DNA from: Marisa cornuarietis
Lineage: Eukaryota > Mollusca > Gastropoda > Architaenioglossa > Ampullariidae
NCBI GenBank assembly: GCA_004794655.1
Contig: SMMW01000622.1
Location: 2,728,001-2,792,000 of the forward strand
Length of the DNA: 64,000 nt
Direction of reading: 5' to 3'
Shown one piece after another: positions 54,801-63,001 of this stretch. The first letter of the stretch is position 1. Each line of letters starts with the position of its first letter. The translations under genes were made by a program, and so were the position numbers. The notes under the pieces were generated by a model. It made no database searches. It saw only the letters and a list, made by a program, of their open reading frames with translations, and was not told the DNA's origin.

Positions 54801-57800
54801 GCATGTTTTGTCGAGGGTAGTTAACTCCCGAGCACTTGAGTAGGTCGGCGTGAGTCTAAATAAACCACCCATTAGTGCCATCCTCGGACGCCGGGAGCAC
54901 CTTGGTAAGGTCAAACTGACTCTGACCTGGGAACCACAAAAACTGAAGAGTCGGAACTAAGGAAAGAAGACTGGCCCGTTTTTGGTGCCGAAGAAGCTGT
55001 TTTGTGCTGAAGGCAACTCTTGTACGCGAAAGAGAGAGAGAAGCTAGTTTTACGTGGAGTTAAAAAGCAGAGCTCTGCGCACACTCTCGCAGACTAAAAC
55101 CTATAGTAGATAGAGAGGATGGATAGAGTATCCTCAAGACATAGAGATTCGTCTGGGTTCAACTCTCGTAGGAAAGCCCTAGACTTGGAGGTGGAAAGCA
55201 CTTCACCTGCCTGCAGCAACAGCTGGCAGTGCCTTTACCTCTTATAATGCTTCGGGCGAAGAGGACTCTTGTGTTCAGGTCGGCACGGACGTGCTAAAAA
55301 AGTTCTTTTTCGTCCAATAATACTAATGGAAAAATAAGCAGACAAACAAAATATTTCGCCTTTAATGCAGACAGATTTACTATGTTCGATAGAGACGCAA
55401 CTGTCGCCATAATCCGAAGACAATTGTGGACAAAGTCGCCATATCGTTTCTGTCAGGTCAGAGTCTACCCTCATGGCGCGCACAGCTGTTGCTGCTCGAC
55501 GTGTCCAGCTTTTCTAATAGTAGATTGGAAGGGTTTTTTTTTTTTTTGAATGGGATTATCCTATTCGACGACAGCATTATGAGATGCGAAAACGAATACT
55601 GGGTATGACTCGATGATTCAGCAAAAGGGAGGTTTGCATATCTGATTTCTTTTTTCCCCCATCACAAGCTCGCTGGCTAGCCTTGATCTGGCAGAGCAGA
55701 TTAACAGCAGCTAGTGATCAGCAAAAATGTTGATTAGTAAAATCCGTGGGCCTGGATAAACTAATACAAGCAAACAGCAGTTGCAAGTGTTAGGACTGCT
55801 AGGCAAGGAGGAACCAGAGGGAATAGTGGGTACCCGATGTACGTACCCTGCTTTCCTGCTGTCACCTCCTCTTGCGCTACAATCCTCGGTTGGGAGGATC
55901 GACCACCTGCCCTGCCCGTCCTGTGTTTAAGATCCCGTGACGGTGCGCGCTTTAGGGCCTTTTTTGTGATCCAGGGAACGAAGACAGTAAACAGTGAGCT
56001 GGTGATACTGTCTAGGGCATAAAGACAATAAGCACTCAGTGTGCTGATGATGAATGTCTAGTGCATCTAGACAATAAGCACTCACTGAGCTGGTTTTATT
56101 ATTACTTTAAGCCTGCGTGTTTACAGCGAACAGCTGACATCTGCATGCTCGAGGGGTTTGCTTTGACGGAGATGTAATCTTGTAAGTCTAACTAAGGCGT
56201 TGCGTTTTCTGTGTTTAAATTTTTGATGCAAAATTTATCACTTGGTGTTCTGGAGAGGGGTTGAGGTTTTTTCTGTTCTTACACGATGCTTTTTATCTTT
56301 TACAGGAGAAGCCTGGGGACTGTACCAAGTTGGGATTTTTATGGGAAAAAGTGACTGAACTCTCCTCAGCTGGCATAGTTAAAATTGTGGACTTCGCAAA
56401 AAAGATCCCTGGGTTTTTATCATTGTCTACCTCAGATCAAATTACTCTACTCAAGGCAGCATGTCTAGAAATTCTGGTGAGTCAACGGAAATAATCATTG
56501 TGATCATAGTATTTGTAGTAATTGTTTGTTTGTCACTATGTCCGATGAAAATTACTCAAGGCAGGGGACTTGGGGAGAGAGAAGAAAGATATCTCCCGCT
56601 TAAATCGACTCGGTTGTCCGATAAGACAAGTTTGAGGGTCAGCCCTGAAGTATTTTATTCAGAAAACATTATACTTCTCTACACATCCAACTAGTTTTTC
56701 CCAGTAAGTTGTAAGCAGGATCAATAAATTAGCAGCAGCACTCATACTGACCGTTGTGGAACAGTAGGATGAAAGTAATTTGCTGATGACGATATCATCC
56801 TTGGTGAGGGCAGGGTGTCCAGAGTGTCTGTAGGTGTAAGTTGGCTGGCTAATGTTCTGTGAGACTAGACATAATGCGCTGCATTTTTAAGGCTTTAACG
56901 CTCCACGTAATTACCTTATTTATGAAGGAAAAAGGGAAAGGGGAGGGACAACAAATATGACAAATGCTTTAGCATCTGAACGCCAGCATTTGGGAACTCA
57001 TTCTTCACCCGTGCCGTGTAAAAGAAGCTGCCTGCTGAAATCACTGCTCATTATTGTGATAGAAAACAGTACTCAGATCACTTGTGTGAAGTCCTAGTCA
57101 CCTCCCCCTTTCCTCCCCATCTCTGACCTAACTGCTTGTGTGTGGCTATTTATAGCAGAAGGCGTGGGTGTACGAGGATCGGTAAGCAATCCCAAACCCC
57201 CCTATCCTCCCGACCGCTCCAACCCCTGACCGGCTAAACGTTTTGCTGACTGAGATGTGGTTGTGGTGGTGAACTGAAGCTTCACGCGGCAAATCGCAGG
57301 GTACATTATTCCAGTCAGTTCCTGACCTTGACCTTTACGTCACTCCAGCAAGGACACTCTAAGCCATGTGCTTTGGCAGCAGAATACCTGTTGCTATGAG
57401 AGCCGCTTAGGATTCCTCCCCCTTCTCCCCTGTCCTCTTATTGACAAGCGGCAGCGTGAAGTGCGAGCGCCCTCTGTAAAGAGATGACGCGGCTGCCAGG
57501 ATAAACAGTTTTCTAGGCAGTTAGAAGGGCTCTCAGGTCTAGACAGACAGGTCAAGGGCAGTTAGAAAACTGCAGCGGCTTGGCACTGTTCGGTGTCGTT
57601 TAGCGCGACTGTGTGTGTGTGTGTGTTGCAACATTTACCCTCCTTCTCATCTTTTCAAGTGCTGTGAACACGCAGTCGTTGGGTGGACAATTTCCCAACA
57701 ACGTTCAAAAGTACAAAGAATGAAGTTTTTATTTAACTGTTCATTTGAGATGAAACTTGTTTATTGTACTTTTTATAACGATTTCTTTGGTTGAAGAGGA

Positions 57801-60800
57801 GGATAAACAGTTTTAGTTCTTTAAAATAATTTTAATAGATTTAAGGCCCACAGATGTTTGAAATTAGAAATGTGTTGAAATGTTAAATGTAAAGTTTGAA
57901 ACGCATTGTGCAACTGGCCCCTGATGTTGGCATCTCGCGTCATGTGACAGATACTGCGCATTAGTTACCAGTATTGCGTGGATAAGGACATGATCCGCTT
58001 CTCCAGCGGCTTGTGGCTTAACCGAGAGAGTCTGCAGCAAGGGGGCTTCGGTCCGCTGGCATCCACCATCTTCGCCTTCGCCCACTCGCTGAAGATACTG
58101 GACACAGACGAGGCGGAGTTCGCCATGTTGTCAGCAATCTGTCTCATCAGTGGAGGTAAGTTCCTTCGCTTGAATGTGGATTTTTATGGGGGTAGGGAGG
58201 ATAAGGTCTGTGATTAATTGAAGGTAGAATATCTGCGCGGATACCGATGTCTGCTGACTAATGACAGTCTAAAAGTTCTAATGGAGTAAGAGGATAAAGT
58301 ACTAATTTTCATAGTTTTACCCTGTTTAGCCTTTGAATCTGACAAGTTTAACCACTTCGCTGTCATTCCCTGCTGGTGGCAGTTTTGTGCCACGGAATCT
58401 AAGGGAAAGATGAGGGGATGTGGACAGTGGTAGCGCTCTGATAGGCCTGAACGTGTAATGGTGCAGTACCAAGATAGTGGTCACGTGAGACGTATCTGAA
58501 GGTGGTGTTGGATCGTCTTTACGTTGCATGACGTGCTGCCGTTGTCCGCTGCGTGCAGATCGCTCGGGGCTGAAGGACGTGGAGAAGATCGAGCAGATGC
58601 AGGAGCCTTTGGTGGAGGCGCTGAAGCACTACATCCGGTCCCGGCGGCATGACCAGCCCAACGTCTTCGCCAGACTGCTGATGAAGCTGACGGACCTCCG
58701 CAGTATCAGCGTCAAAGGTGAGTGGCAAAAGGAGTTAGCTCTTTTGTCTCTGTCCTCCTGCCGCATCATGTCCCACACACCCCTACTCCCACCTCGGGGG
58801 TCCGGTAGTGTAACGGTTAGCGCCTGTCACTAGTACAGGGAGGGTTAGGTGTCCTGGGTTCAGCTCTCGTCTTAGGCATACTGTTCTTTATTTGTATGTG
58901 GCATCTGTTTACAGGGTTGGCTGCCTTGCCGGGATATAGCCTTAGTTTCTGGATCGGCGTTAAACACCAATTTTCCCTCCTCCCCCACCCAGCCTGGTGT
59001 CTTTCCTAATGTCAAAGGTTTCCGTTACCGCCGGTGCTCGAATCCTTAGCACTTGCCAGTCATGGCTCTCACTCAAAAAGAAACCGAGACCCACCCACCC
59101 AATTCGCGGAGCTCTTCAAGAGTTAAGTCTTCAAGTATTCTTGATTGATACCCTAGGCCCAGGTGCATGGCAGGTCGCTAAACAGCTAGTTGCATGGCTA
59201 AAGCGAGGCGTATAACGTATCAGTACTTCAGCTGATTGCCTTGCTTTAGCCGTCGAGCTCGCCCTTAGCCACGTTCCGTGCCCCCGGCATCTGGTCAAAC
59301 TTAGCCACTGCCTTGAAGTCGGTAGGCAGGAGGGTCAGCAGACTGTCGCTGTCTTGATGGTCTGCCTTGCTGCACATTTCATATTGCGTCTGTATGTCCT
59401 GCTGTCTGTGAATGTATACATTATACCTTTTGTCTTTATCAACGGCACTGATTTGAGATGAAGTTCGTTTTGCATTTCCATTGTTGTACTTTGCCACCAG
59501 AAGGAAAAAGTAAATGAAAGAGAATGCATAATGCTGGATTTTTCCTTCTCATGGCTTTTTTTTTTTTTTTTTTTGCAAAACTACTAGTTAGATCAATGTA
59601 TTAATTGGTATTGGAAATATTGCTTGGCTTTTAGTTTGTGAATGGTCATTTGCTTTTATTCCTATTATTATTTAAGAATTATTAGCAGTTTCCGTACATA
59701 AGAGTCACATTTAGCTTTATATGTGTTTCTTGACCAAAGCTTGAACTGCACAGCTTTTATGCTTGCGTTTTAATTTGTTTTGTTGTTTGTTCCTGTCGTT
59801 GTTTTTGTTGCTTTGCACCCCTGCCTGCCTTACCGCTTCCTTTCCGTCCTTCTTGCATCTAGGTGAGCCAGAGTTGCGTCTAGATCCGACAAAGTTTCGC
59901 TACAATGCTAATAAGTTGCCCCCCCTAAGGCCAAAAACTCCTCTTCAGTTTGCATTTGAGCGCGCCTCCAAGATTGTCGGCCCTTTGGTAGAGACTATGC
60001 AGGTAGAGGATATGACCGTCGAGAGCAGTATTGGTAAGGAATGGCTATGCGCCACTGATGACACAGGCCCGGGCACGTCTAACCCTCCCTGCGGTATGTG
60101 GCACATGCCCCTCCTGCACCAACATTTTTCTATACCTTCATCTTCCAACCTGACGTCAGCAGCGACAGCGAAGGCCGCATCCACCATTACGAACAGCAGC
60201 AGCAGCAGTAAACCTCCAAAACAAGTGAGTTCGACGTCTCTGTTCGATGTGACACACCTGGAGCAAATGCCCACTCCCAGCAACTTCCTCCTTATGGACA
60301 AACAAGCTCACAGCCTGCCCACACAGATGGAACCAGGAATGTCGGACGACGTGGTGCTCCGAGTGCGGCGCGCGCAAGAGGGCATGGATGGAGGTGGGCA
60401 AGAAGGGGATTTCGGCTTGCTGTACAACGCCCTGCACGCTACCTTGCCTACGCCTGCGCCGTTGGCGAGGAGTCCGATGATGCTGTCCCCCAGCCGCGAA
60501 CTGTCGCACCCGGAAGCGACACCAGGGTTTTCCGGCCATTACGACGCCCCAGTGTCCGCCAGTGAGTTCATGAGGAACCTCGCCCAAGTTGGCAAGCTCC
60601 GAGAAACGGACCGGGAAACGTTATTCCAGGGCTACCCGAGCGCCTCCAGCGTTGGGTACCTTCTGCATCCCGGCCTTCAGCAAAATCTGACAGACGCTGT
60701 GCTGGAAGTGTCCGCCTCCAACTCCAACGGCGTCGGCTCCAGCACCCCCATGGCAGCCTGGGTGATGCATGAGGACGGGGTGGGGTGCAGCAGACCTCAG

Positions 60801-60953
60801 GTGAGACAGACCTGTGACACAACGGCTTCGGTGTCGGCAGGAGGTATCCCCGATGGCGCGCTTTCGGACCAGCACCCGTTGTCCATCAGCCAGTTGATCG
60901 GAGGCGCGCTCAAGATGGAGCCCAACGAATGGATGAATTTTGAGCCGCAGTGA
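25968..60953 (+). CDS. RAR: Retinoic acid receptor (RAR/NR1B) gene, eight coding exons, downstream-start isoform
   Basis: Join 25968-26244, 45925-46097, 51315-51456, 51915-52081, 56306-56476, 57951-58155, 58559-58717, 59863-60953: 2385 nt, 794 aa, all phases consistent. Domains: A/B 1-~128; two C4 zinc fingers ~129-194 with P-box CEGCKG; basic hinge ~198-230; LBD from ~254. RARs act in the nucleus, normally as heterodimers with RXR on direct AGGTCA-type repeats. The DBD is almost vertebrate-like ([18 protein letters not shown]). The LBD keeps the nuclear-receptor signature around [14 protein letters not shown] and the helix-10 dimer face (LTDLRSIS). It has Gln317 where vertebrate RARs have the retinoate-binding Arg. 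Past residue 432 it has no clear helix 11 or AF-2, and a tail of about 360 aa makes it far longer than the ~450-aa vertebrate proteins. Orthology to RAR rather than another NR1 member rests on the DBD, the hinge start (VRNDRNKK) and the exon structure. Confidence 0.88.
27865..27895. repeat. (TTTC)n microsatellite
   Basis: Uninterrupted tttc tetranucleotide array followed by aaagtc. Confidence 0.9.
29240..29335. repeat. Foldback (inverted repeat) with 23-bp near-perfect stem
   Basis: Arms 29266-29288 and 29296-29319 pair almost completely (one mismatch and one bulged base) around a 7-nt loop, gaaaaag. Outside them a T-run and (TA)n on the left partly pair with taaaaaaac on the right, so the structure may reach 29240-29335. 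It could be a small foldback element or an RNA hairpin. Confidence 0.75.
37697..37840. repeat. Degenerate repeat of GTCAC..GTGAC-like units
   Basis: Four related starts (gtcgctagaacgg, gtcactgaagcg, gtcaccgaacca, gtcaccggagct) occur at 37697, 37725, 37759 and 37801. Each is followed by tgac or gaca and, in the last two, by tggtg. Unit length drifts from 28 to 42 bp. Confidence 0.45.
38713..38840. repeat. Interspersed repeat fragment with AAT and CACT arrays
   Basis: (AAT)n at about 38715-38732 is followed by a unique-looking core (gttttatagcgca ... gctcttagcgctta), then an uninterrupted CACT array of about 13 units to 38840. A tail of this kind next to a tatagcgc/agcgctta core is a pattern I associate with dispersed repeats in mollusc genomes. 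The family was not identified. Confidence 0.65.
44057..44192. repeat. Possible degenerate repeat with (a)CCGGCATT motifs
   Basis: Related phrases, gtactaactggtatt, gcacgaaccggcattttt, ataaacccggcatttct and tattaaccagcagtttt, follow at about 30-50 bp intervals. The similarity is loose. Confidence 0.3.
45925..46097 (+). CDS. RAR: RAR common exon: end of A/B region and first zinc finger
   Basis: Residues 93-150 of the downstream-start isoform. The acceptor is tgtgttgcag|gg and the donor ctgtaag|gtgagt. The exon starts in phase 1 and ends in phase 0. A short proline run ([10 protein letters not shown]), very like the pre-DBD segment of vertebrate RARs, leads into the first C4 zinc finger with Cys129, 132, 146 and 149. 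The end, CEGCK, is the first half of the P-box that reads AGGTCA half-sites. The intron splits the two fingers immediately after CEGCK, the same place as in vertebrate RAR genes. This is where both alternative N-termini converge. Confidence 0.95.
46098..51314 (+). other. Intron between the zinc-finger exons
   Basis: About 5.2 kb without a supported exon. It contains (TA)n near 46138, an A-rich stretch near 46885-46950, a T-run near 47386, (TA)n(CA)n at about 48156-48181 and a TG/CG alternation near 49390-49416. Around 46329-46420 a minus-strand ggttcgaattc resembles a box B, but no box A is evident. Confidence 0.7.
51315..51456 (+). CDS. RAR: RAR exon: second zinc finger
   Basis: Residues 151-197, from [10 protein letters not shown] to GMSKE. 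The acceptor is ctctgtttcag|ggc and the donor aaagaag|gtaggc. It starts in phase 0 and ends in phase 1. It supplies the rest of the P-box, the D-box and the second C4 finger with Cys165, 171, 181 and 184, plus the C-terminal extension motif ([10 protein letters not shown]) that contacts DNA. The sequence is nearly identical to vertebrate RARs ([23 protein letters not shown]), which makes the class call secure. Only a few substitutions are visible, such as LAMGM where vertebrates have FEVGM. Confidence 0.96.
51457..51914 (+). other. Intron between second zinc finger and hinge exons
   Basis: 458 bp with imperfect GTGT-rich repeats (tgtagtggtgtc appears twice, near 51700-51745) and no other structure. 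Confidence 0.85.
51915..52081 (+). CDS. RAR: RAR exon: hinge and start of LBD
   Basis: Residues 198-253. The acceptor is tgttgacag|ct and the donor aacacg|gtcagt; it starts in phase 1 and ends in phase 0. It opens with a basic hinge segment ([12 protein letters not shown]) that matches the nuclear-localisation and DNA-contact region of RARs. An acidic, helix-like stretch ([20 protein letters not shown]) follows and corresponds to LBD helix 1. The linker then becomes serine- and asparagine-rich. Confidence 0.92.
54117..54167. repeat. (TTTC)n followed by a T-run
   Basis: About 30 bp of tttc units run directly into a T-run of about 20. This may be the poly(A) end of a minus-strand retroelement, but no body was recognised. 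Confidence 0.85.
55981..56095. repeat. Tandem repeat, three units of about 29-46 bp
   Basis: Units begin at 55981, 56021 and 56067 with aagacagtaa, aaagacaataagcactcag and ctagacaataagcactcac. The first two also contain a shared gtctagngcat segment near their ends, and all carry a gtgagctg-like motif. The third unit is partial. Confidence 0.7.
56306..56476 (+). CDS. RAR: RAR exon: LBD helices 3-5
   Basis: Residues 254-310. The acceptor is atcttttacag|gag and the donor attctg|gtgagt; both phases are 0. It carries the helix-3 segment ([22 protein letters not shown]) and the nuclear-receptor signature of helices 4-5 ([21 protein letters not shown]). The coactivator-clamp lysine at the end of helix 3 is retained. 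Compared with vertebrate RARα, pocket residue Phe228 corresponds to Val269 and Cys235 to Gly276, while Ser232 is kept. Both changes enlarge or alter the pocket wall. Codons here are more AT-rich than in the neighbouring exons. Confidence 0.93.
56477..57950 (+). other. Intron within the LBD-coding region
   Basis: About 1.5 kb. Tandem AGGTCA half-sites lie on the minus strand at 57323-57334. A short inverted/direct repeat (cagttttcta ... tagaaaactg, with ggcagttagaa twice) covers 57506-57572. A (TG)n run lies near 57610. No exon was seen. Confidence 0.75.
57951..58155 (+). CDS. RAR: RAR exon: LBD helix 5 to helix 8/9
   Basis: Residues 311-378. The acceptor is catgtgacag|ata and the donor gtggag|gtaagt; it starts in phase 0 and ends in phase 1. 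It aligns through ILRI, then [20 protein letters not shown] and FAFAHSL to LSAICLISG, the RAR pattern for helix 5, the beta-turn and helices 6-8. Arg313 (RARα Arg272 position) and Ser328 (Ser287 position) are present. The residue aligned with the carboxylate-binding Arg276 is Gln317. The following TPEQD segment of vertebrates is CVDKD here. The loss of the anchor arginine argues against normal high-affinity retinoate binding. Confidence 0.95.
58156..58558 (+). other. Short intron within the LBD-coding region
   Basis: 403 bp with normal donor and acceptor signals (GTAAGT ... GCGTGCAG). Nothing else is apparent. Confidence 0.85.
58559..58717 (+). CDS. RAR: RAR exon: LBD helices 9-10
   Basis: Residues 379-431. 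The acceptor is ctgcgtgcag|at and the donor gtcaaag|gtgagt; both phases are 1. The sequence [20 protein letters not shown] and the helix-10 stretch [14 protein letters not shown] follow the vertebrate RAR pattern closely. Helix 10 is the main RXR heterodimer interface, and its heptad leucines are kept. The exon stops at SISVK|G, equivalent to SISAK|G in vertebrates, where the next exon normally encodes helix 11 and AF-2. Confidence 0.95.
58718..59862 (+). other. Last intron
   Basis: 1145 bp. It holds a tRNA-derived SINE (58797-58980), a 20-bp T-run near 59556 and a pyrimidine-rich stretch running into the acceptor. I looked here for a standard helix 11/AF-2 exon (a KMEIPG or PPLIxEML-like reading in phase 1) and found none. 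A minus-strand open frame of 83 aa at 59246-59497 has no recognisable similarity. Confidence 0.75.
58797..58980 (+). repeat. tRNA-derived SINE inside the last RAR intron
   Basis: The head matches RNA polymerase III promoters: box A tagtgtaacggttagcgc (58806-58823) and box B gggttcagctctc (58856-58868), about 33 bp apart as in a tRNA. The body (cgggatatagccttagtttctgg) and the end (ggcgttaaacacc) resemble SINE tails seen in molluscs and other invertebrates. Target-site duplications were not clear. Confidence 0.65.
59863..60953 (+). CDS. RAR: RAR last coding exon: divergent end of LBD and very long C-terminal tail
   Basis: Residues 432-794, starting in phase 1 after a strong acceptor (ccttcttgcatctag|gt) and ending at TGA 60951-60953. 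The first ~50 residues replace the expected helix 11 and AF-2: they contain two prolines early ([10 protein letters not shown]), a KLPPLRPK segment and a later [12 protein letters not shown]. The last only loosely resembles the vertebrate AF-2 core PLIQEML, with the glutamate shifted. The rest is a Ser/Pro/Gly-rich, mostly disordered-looking F domain with a short serine run and a conserved-looking end ([11 protein letters not shown]). Vertebrate RAR F domains are only a few tens of residues. A frame-preserving 126-nt segment (60034-60159) has good splice signals and may be removed in some transcripts. The reading frame is fixed by the preceding exon and is open for over 1 kb. Confidence 0.85.
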
Positions 60954-61073
60954 ACCTCACCCTCTTCCCCACCCAGGCACCCACCAATCTTCCATTCAAG
61001 CTACCCACCTGTCAAAATAAGGGATCCGAACTCGGTGAAAAACTTTCTCGGTGACACCCCCGCCCACAACCCC

Positions 61074-61079
61074 AATAAA
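61074..61079 (+). terminator. Possible proximal polyadenylation signal (AATAAA)
   Basis: Consensus hexamer about 120 nt after the stop codon. It lies in a genomic A-rich stretch that could also cause internal priming in cDNA, so the evidence is weak. Confidence 0.25.
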
Positions 61080-62504
61080 AAAAAAAAGAAAAAGGAAAAA
61101 AAATGTTACGATGCTACATGAGCAGCCATGATTCCGGAGGGATAACACGTGAAAGCAGCAGCCCGGTGAAGCAATTTCTCGGTGACCCCTAGGGAAGGCA
61201 GCGGCGTTGACTACAAGCGACTTGTTGACCCAAGCAGTTGCATACAAGCAGTCGTTCGTGCGTTGGCTGAGAGCAGCACTCTGTGCACCTGACCATCAAG
61301 CACATGCGCGACAACGCGCTGAATGCTGTCACATAACCATCACAGCATAATGATCTTTGTCAGAAAACTGGAGTCAAAGCTCGAGCTACCATTATAACCT
61401 GGCTCGTTTTCGTTATCAATTATTGACTCTGTGTTTTCTTATGTCTTTGAAAATATCTTGCTTGTGCTTCGCTGTGAAGTACTTGCCAGTTATACCTGTG
61501 TATACACCATAATGTCATCTCAAAAACCCTTTTCGTTGATCTTTTAAAAGGGATTATTACGCACAGTTTTACATTGTTTTTTTCTGTAAGACATGCAATC
61601 TTTTACTTGAAAAATATTTTAACCACATTTTTTGTGAATATATACATTTTTGGCGTTCTGAACACTTTTGAATGCCTCTTTTTCTCAGGGAGATAACCAC
61701 TCGTTTATATGTCAAGCAATCTGTATGGTTACTTTATCTCAGGGAATCTGTGTAATGACTTATCTCAGGAATTTAAGCCATTGTTACTATGTTTGACATA
61801 TTGCCACTCAGGGACTGGCTCGCTTGGTCGAAGGACTGTTCTATTGTATATGATAACCCATGGTATATTTTATCTTTTAACTGTTTTTAATGCTCACATT
61901 TTAACATAAGGTCGTGCACGCATTATCGCATCATTTTTTTGGGGGGGCTTTGCATTTTGAAGATGTGTACATGTTTAGTGTTCATTGACTGCAAGTTTGG
62001 AAATATATTCTTTACTGGTCTATCGTCACCTTATCCCGAAAGACATGACGTTAATGTAGTCTTGGGTTGGAATTTATGTCGAGACTATAGACCACCAACA
62101 AGGTGATATATAACCTTTATCTTGCGTTTCTTAACGCCAATCCCCGCCATAGACCCCATCGCTTCCATCTTAGACGCAGGCGCTGCGGCACGCAGGACAA
62201 AAGTTATTACCTGGACCGGCTTGAAAGTGGACCAGATTCGACATGAATACGACACCTGGATGAAGACATGTTGTGTCTGTGTCTAGCATGTTGGTAAAAC
62301 TTATGAATTCGCTATCAAGTCTTTTCTCCCTGGGCCGTCTCTTCTTTTTTTTATTTTTTGGTAGGGGGAGGGGAAAACAGCCTTCATTTCAGTAAATTGT
62401 TATTATAATTTAGTTTTACTACTTTTGGCGGTTTTTTTAACGATGTCGCAATGATTCTTGTGTAATATATTCAGCGATGAATACGTTTTCTGCTTCTTTT
62501 TTAA

Positions 62505-62510
62505 ATTAAA
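62505..62510 (+). terminator. Possible distal polyadenylation signal (ATTAAA)
   Basis: Common variant hexamer followed after about 15-25 nt by a G/T-rich stretch (ctgattggggattttc), the usual arrangement around a cleavage site. It would give a 3' UTR of about 1.6 kb. Confidence 0.35.
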
Positions 62511-62530
62511 GACTGCTCTGCTGATTGGGG

Positions 62531-62970
62531 ATTTTCTCGAGTTAAAAAACTTGAACATCGATAATTTGATACGAGGTCACTATATAAGTCCAGCTGCAAC
62601 CCGGTGAAATTTATTCTTCCCTTCCCAGCTCAGAGAATATGCGGTCTGAAGGCAGTGTTTCAATCTCTCTCCCTCCCCCCTTCTTATTTCTCCATGCCGG
62701 CTTGGACTTTTCGTTCTGCTGTGAACGACTTTCCTACTTCATGCATTTGGCCACAGGTAGCGAGTTAACCTTTTCAAATTCTCGCGCCCACCGCGTGGCG
62801 CCCTGATGATACATGTCACCACAAATGACGGACTGTCATTCTTACGTTTCTTTCTCTCATGTGTCCGCACGCGTCCTCCAACCCCTCACTTTACCAAACG
62901 GTACACACTCTCGTGCACACACACACACACACAGTCATATACGCTCACTCTCCCATACACACTCTCACGG

Positions 62971-63001
<31 letters not shown>

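Larger units (their letters stand above)
52082..56305 (+). other. Intron within the LBD-coding region
   Basis: About 4.2 kb without a supported exon. It contains a (TTTC)n/T-run at 54117-54167, a T-run near 55535 and a short tandem repeat at 55981-56095. Near 55171 the motif gggttcaactctcg resembles a tRNA box B without a clear box A. Confidence 0.7.
60954..62530 (+). other. Probable 3' UTR of the RAR gene
   Basis: Non-coding and increasingly AT-rich. It includes two copies of a ~27-bp element (61032-61060 and 61164-61190) and several CTCAGG motifs between 61683 and 61815. The true end is unknown. Polyadenylation signals occur at 61074 (AATAAA, in an A-rich run) and 62505 (ATTAAA). Confidence 0.5.

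Noticed and set aside
59246..59497. 83-aa minus-strand frame in the last intron
   Set aside because: Looks fairly protein-like but has no recognisable motif, and the adjacent T-run is on the wrong side to be its poly(A) tail.
59763..59862. A 396-aa open frame that seems to begin with a signal peptide (leucine/phenylalanine-rich start)
   Set aside because: The hydrophobic start is the T/C-rich polypyrimidine tract before the last RAR acceptor read as codons. The real exon starts at 59863 in phase 1 from 58717.
60156..60587. Long minus-strand open frames opposite the last RAR exon
   Set aside because: Antisense shadows of a GC3-rich coding exon. His/Arg-rich composition is the expected mirror of the sense codons.
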